In this document: positions 61,039 to 64,000 of the stretch, one piece after another
How the letters are laid out: each line of letters starts with the position of its first letter
Position numbering within the stretch: the stretch's first letter is position 1
From: Apiotrichum sp. Y4204
Taxonomy: Eukaryota > Basidiomycota > Tremellomycetes > Trichosporonales > Trichosporonaceae
Direction: 5' to 3'
DNA length: 64,000 nucleotides
Assembly (NCBI GenBank): GCA_025531455.1
Contig: JAMYHL010000039.1
Coordinates: 186,001-250,000 of the forward strand
The notes under the pieces: model-generated
The model's input: the letters and a program-made list of their open reading frames with translations, nothing else
Databases searched by the model: none
Told to the model about the DNA's origin: nothing
Made by a program: the position numbers and the translations under genes

Positions 61039-61414
61039 GTTGTGTGGAGTGTGGAGACGAGTAGTGGATTCGGTCAGACGATGATCAACTTCTGCTGCAT
61101 GTCCACTCGGACTCGGACTTGTGGCCTTGTGAATGGCAAACGATCTCGGCCAGAATGATGGTGCCGACTTTTTCAACACGCGACATGCACGCCCCCACGG
61201 CGTGTTGTCAGCATGGTTCGAAGGCCGATTCGGCGGTATGCATGCATCACATCATCGGAGGGGGGAGACGTCGCTGGGCCCGCATTTTAAAGCCGTCGCC
61301 GAGATAAAGTGGTCCAAGCCCCAGTCGAGTCCGGCCCGCCCACATCATCTCTCCCCGACTTGCATCTTCCTTCTACTCTCCTCCCCACACTCATCTCCTC
61401 TCTCACTCGTCGCC
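61039..61414. promoter_or_regulatory. Divergent promoter of EMI1 and ALG9
   Basis: This 376-base region separates divergent starts and should hold both promoters. TTTTAAAG near 61285-61293 and a CT-rich leader precede ALG9. I see no repeat. Confidence 0.55.
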
Positions 61415-63814
61415 ATGGCGCTCCCGGGCACAGAGACGATCCGCTTCCGGCGCCCAACGACGGGCCCCAACGCCGTCAAGCCCGCCGAACCCAAGAAGGA
61501 CGAGTTTGGCTCGCTCGCGCCCCAGGGGTGGAAGCGGAGACACCAGGGCCTCCTCCAGGACCAGGTTGGGCGGTGAGTGAGGTTGGAGGAGAGGGGTGTG
61601 GAAGAGTGGCGCTCGCTATCACAGGAGTAGCGGGCCGGGTCGGATGCAGCCTATGGCCTCTGGATTCACGGCTCGCGGTGGAGCCTCCCCCGCGCTGTTG
61701 GTAGTCTCCTCGCTGACATGCAGGCAGCAGAATGGCCCCCTCGTCCCCGGGTTGTCATTCGCGTTCCGTGTGCTCCTCCTCATCCGCACAGCGGGTGCGA
61801 TGTACTCGATCATCTCGGACTGCGATGAGGGTAGGTCTTAGACATCCGACCACATATCTGGTATATCCTGACATCCCCAGTGTTCAACTTTTTCGAGCCG
61901 CTGCACTATTTCCAGCACAACAGCGGGTTCCAGACATGGGAGCTCTCGCCAGAGTTTGCGGTGCGCTCGTGGGCATACATCCTGCTGCACTGGCCGCTGG
62001 CGCACCTCGGCCCATCGATCCTCGGCCTCGGCAAGCGCCCGCAGTTCTTCGCCCTCCGCCTCTGCCTCGGTGCCATCAGCTCGTTTGTCGAGGCAAAGTT
62101 CTTCCGCGCCGTTGTTGAGAGCGTCAATGAGCGCGTGGGGAGATATGTGCTCTTTGCCATGCTCTTTTCTGCCGGCATGTGGGGCGCCAGCGTAGGTGAG
62201 TCGAGTGGGGAGGTTGTGATTGCATCGCGGCAGCGTTAATCAGCAACGGCTGTCACCGCGGCATGGCACTGATCACTGCCCACACCCTGTTAGATTCCCA
62301 CTGACGGCAGCCTTCCTGCCCTCGTCGTTCACGATGTACACGACCATGCTCGCTGCCTCGTACTGGTTCCACCCCGCGACGTCGACCCCGACCGGCGTCC
62401 GCCGTATGCGACTTGCCGTGTTCTTCACTGCTGTGGGCGCGATCGTTGGCTGGCCGTTCGCGGCTGCTCTCGGTTTGCCCATCATCTTTGAGCAGGTCCT
62501 CGTCGCCGGTGGTGAGATTGTCATGCCCGCTGACCGCGGTATCTGGCGCGCCCGCCGCCTCAACAACTTGGTCAAGGCCATGCTCGCTGCCGCCTGCGTT
62601 GCAGTGAGTCCAGTGACAGCAATCAGTTCTGACTGTAGATCCCCGTGGTTCTCGTCGACTCGTGGGCATACGGGCGCTGGGTGTTCCCGTCGCTCAACAT
62701 TGTCACCTACAACCTGTTCTCGCGCTTCGGCCCGGATCTCTACGGCACCGAGCCCCCTACGTACTACCTCGCAAACCTGTTCCTCAACTTCAACTTCTTC
62801 GCCCCGCTGGCCCTCGCTGCCCTCCCCGCTCTGGCGATCACCTACAAGTTTGACTTCCGCCGCCTCGGCAAGACGCAGATGCTGCCCAAGGTCGGCGAAT
62901 CGAGCCCGTACCTCCTCCTCGCTATCCGTCTCGCGCCCTTCTACATCTGGTTCACCATCCTCACCCTCCAGAAGCACAAGGAGGAGCGCTTCATGTTCCC
63001 CGCGTACCCCCTCCTGTGCTTCAACGCCGCTGTGACCATCTACCTCGTCCGTGGATGGCTCGAGACCGCGTTCGTCAAGGTCACAAACTCGCCCTACCGT
63101 GCCAGCCAGACCTCGATGTTCTCTTGGTTCGCCTTTGCGGCCGTCATGATCCCCTCGCTTCTCTCCATCGGTCGCATTGTCGGCATGTTCAAGTTTTACC
63201 ACGCGCCCTTCGACGTCGCCCACCACCTGCAGTACCGCACGCTCCCGTCCGTCCTGGCCGACCTGGGCTTCTCGCCCATCCCTTGGCCCGAGGACTACCG
63301 GCCAAAGGACAACGAGCCGCCGGAGTGGGACCTCTCGCCCATCGCAGAGATGGACCCGCCCATCACGCTCTGCTACGCTGCCGAGTGGCACCGCTTCCCG
63401 GGCTCGTACCTCGTCCCCGAGGGCGTCGAGGTACAGTGGGTGAAGAGTGCGTTTGACGGCATGATGCCGCGCCGGTGGGAGCGCAGCGGCAAGGCCGGGC
63501 TGTGGCCGCGCGCTGAGACGCGCATCGTCCACCCCACGCGCTTCAACGGCGCAAACAAGCCTTCCCTCGAGCCAGGAACCTACGTTCCCATCTCAGAGTG
63601 CACGTACCTCGTGTCGCTCAACCTGCCGTCGATGCGCCCGACGGCCCTCGAGCCCGACTATGTCGACTCGACGGACGAGTGGGAGCGCGAATTCTGCGCA
63701 CCCTTCCTCGACGGACCCAGCTCGCGCTGGTGGTCCCGCCTCCTCTGGCTCCCGGGCGGTATTGGCGAGTCGGGTCGCGTATACGGCGACTACTGCCTTC
63801 TCCGGAGGAAGTGA
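61415..63814 (+). CDS. ALG9: Alpha-1,2-mannosyltransferase Alg9 (GT22)
   Basis: Alg9 adds the seventh and ninth mannoses to the dolichol-linked oligosaccharide in the ER lumen. Exons 61415-61572, 61724-61830, 61881-62195, 62311-62603 and 62639-63814 total 2049 bases, or 682 aa; yeast Alg9 is 555. The catalytic luminal loop SDCDEVFNFFEPLHYF is near residue 85, followed by FQTWELSPEFAVRSWAYI. The GT22 signature HKEERFMFPAYPLLCFNAA is near 400. Many hydrophobic spans lie between. The C-terminal domain is luminal and ends YGDYCLLRRK. The extra length lies mainly in this C-terminal part. Confidence 0.96.
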
Positions 63815-64000
63815 GGTGGAACCACAACCGCTGTAGGCGAATTTCGAGCCTGCCATCGCTGCATTTCTCCACCAGTCGCATCGCGGACATTAGCTGCAGC
63901 TTCAGCTCTTGTCAGCTGCACCGCGGCTCTGGCAGCCGCTCCAATTTCAGCACTGCAAATACAGACAATCTACAATAGCAATAGCAATGCATTGGCATGA
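63815..64000. other. 3' flank of ALG9 at the window end
   Basis: These last 186 bases follow the ALG9 stop and run to the window edge. They contain a repeated CAGCTTCAGCTC/GTCAGCTGCA motif and nothing I can call. Confidence 0.6.

Noticed and set aside
62273..63532. 419-residue antisense open frame inside ALG9
   Set aside because: It is a shadow of GC-rich codon usage; its sequence is a charged composition bias without motifs.

Overview
This window is nuclear DNA of a basidiomycete yeast. The genes are spliced, with short introns (mostly 35-70 bases), GT donors, CTAAC/CTGAC-like branch motifs and CAG/TAG (sometimes AAG) acceptors. Codon use is GC-rich and all recognised products are fungal eukaryotic proteins. 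High intron density, a fused C2H2 plus Zn2Cys6 regulator and a CCCH-DUF1771-Smr protein suggest Tremellomycetes, possibly Trichosporonales; that placement is inference. There is no prokaryotic, viral, transposon, rRNA or convincing tRNA sequence.

Layout, left to right: RGD1-type F-BAR/RhoGAP (+); COX12 (-); CIA2 (+); KHA1 K+/H+ antiporter (-); a 4.9 kb gene-poor stretch; LC8 dynein light chain (+); EAF3/MRG15 (-); TFIIB/SUA7 (+); a 7.1 kb gene-poor stretch ending in a pyrimidine-rich leader; a dual C2H2/Zn2Cys6 regulator (+); a 2.7 kb gap; a predicted mitochondrial orphan (+); proteasome beta-6/PRE7 (-); PRM1 (+); TFIIS/DST1 (+); TRR1 (+); heme oxygenase HMX1 (-); GUP1 (+); CCCH/DUF1771/Smr protein (-); TAF10 (+); a membrane-linked orphan (-); ARC40 (+); EMI1/DUF3128 (-); ALG9 (+). 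Neighbours mostly alternate strand, giving convergent pairs with short gaps and divergent shared promoters. The genes are not a pathway cluster. They are core housekeeping genes, with four for basal transcription or chromatin (EAF3, TFIIB, TFIIS, TAF10) and several for mitochondria, redox, heme or Fe-S.

The most striking feature is ultra-short coding exons. I rebuilt the gene models by hand and checked reading-frame arithmetic for nearly every gene. COX12 (82 aa) needs seven exons, one of only 4 bases, to restore its Cys-Trp. TFIIB needs a 5-base exon to restore the SEWRTF motif. TFIIS needs consecutive 11- and 7-base exons to complete its zinc ribbon. TAF10 ends in an exon with only 8 coding bases. 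Each internal microexon has good splice sites, encodes an essential residue and has a length not divisible by three, so skipping it would frameshift the message. Other points of interest are AAG acceptors, strongly charged tails on TFIIB and TAF10, an Smr domain without its usual glycine motif, two orphan genes, and repeat structures in the gene-poor stretches.
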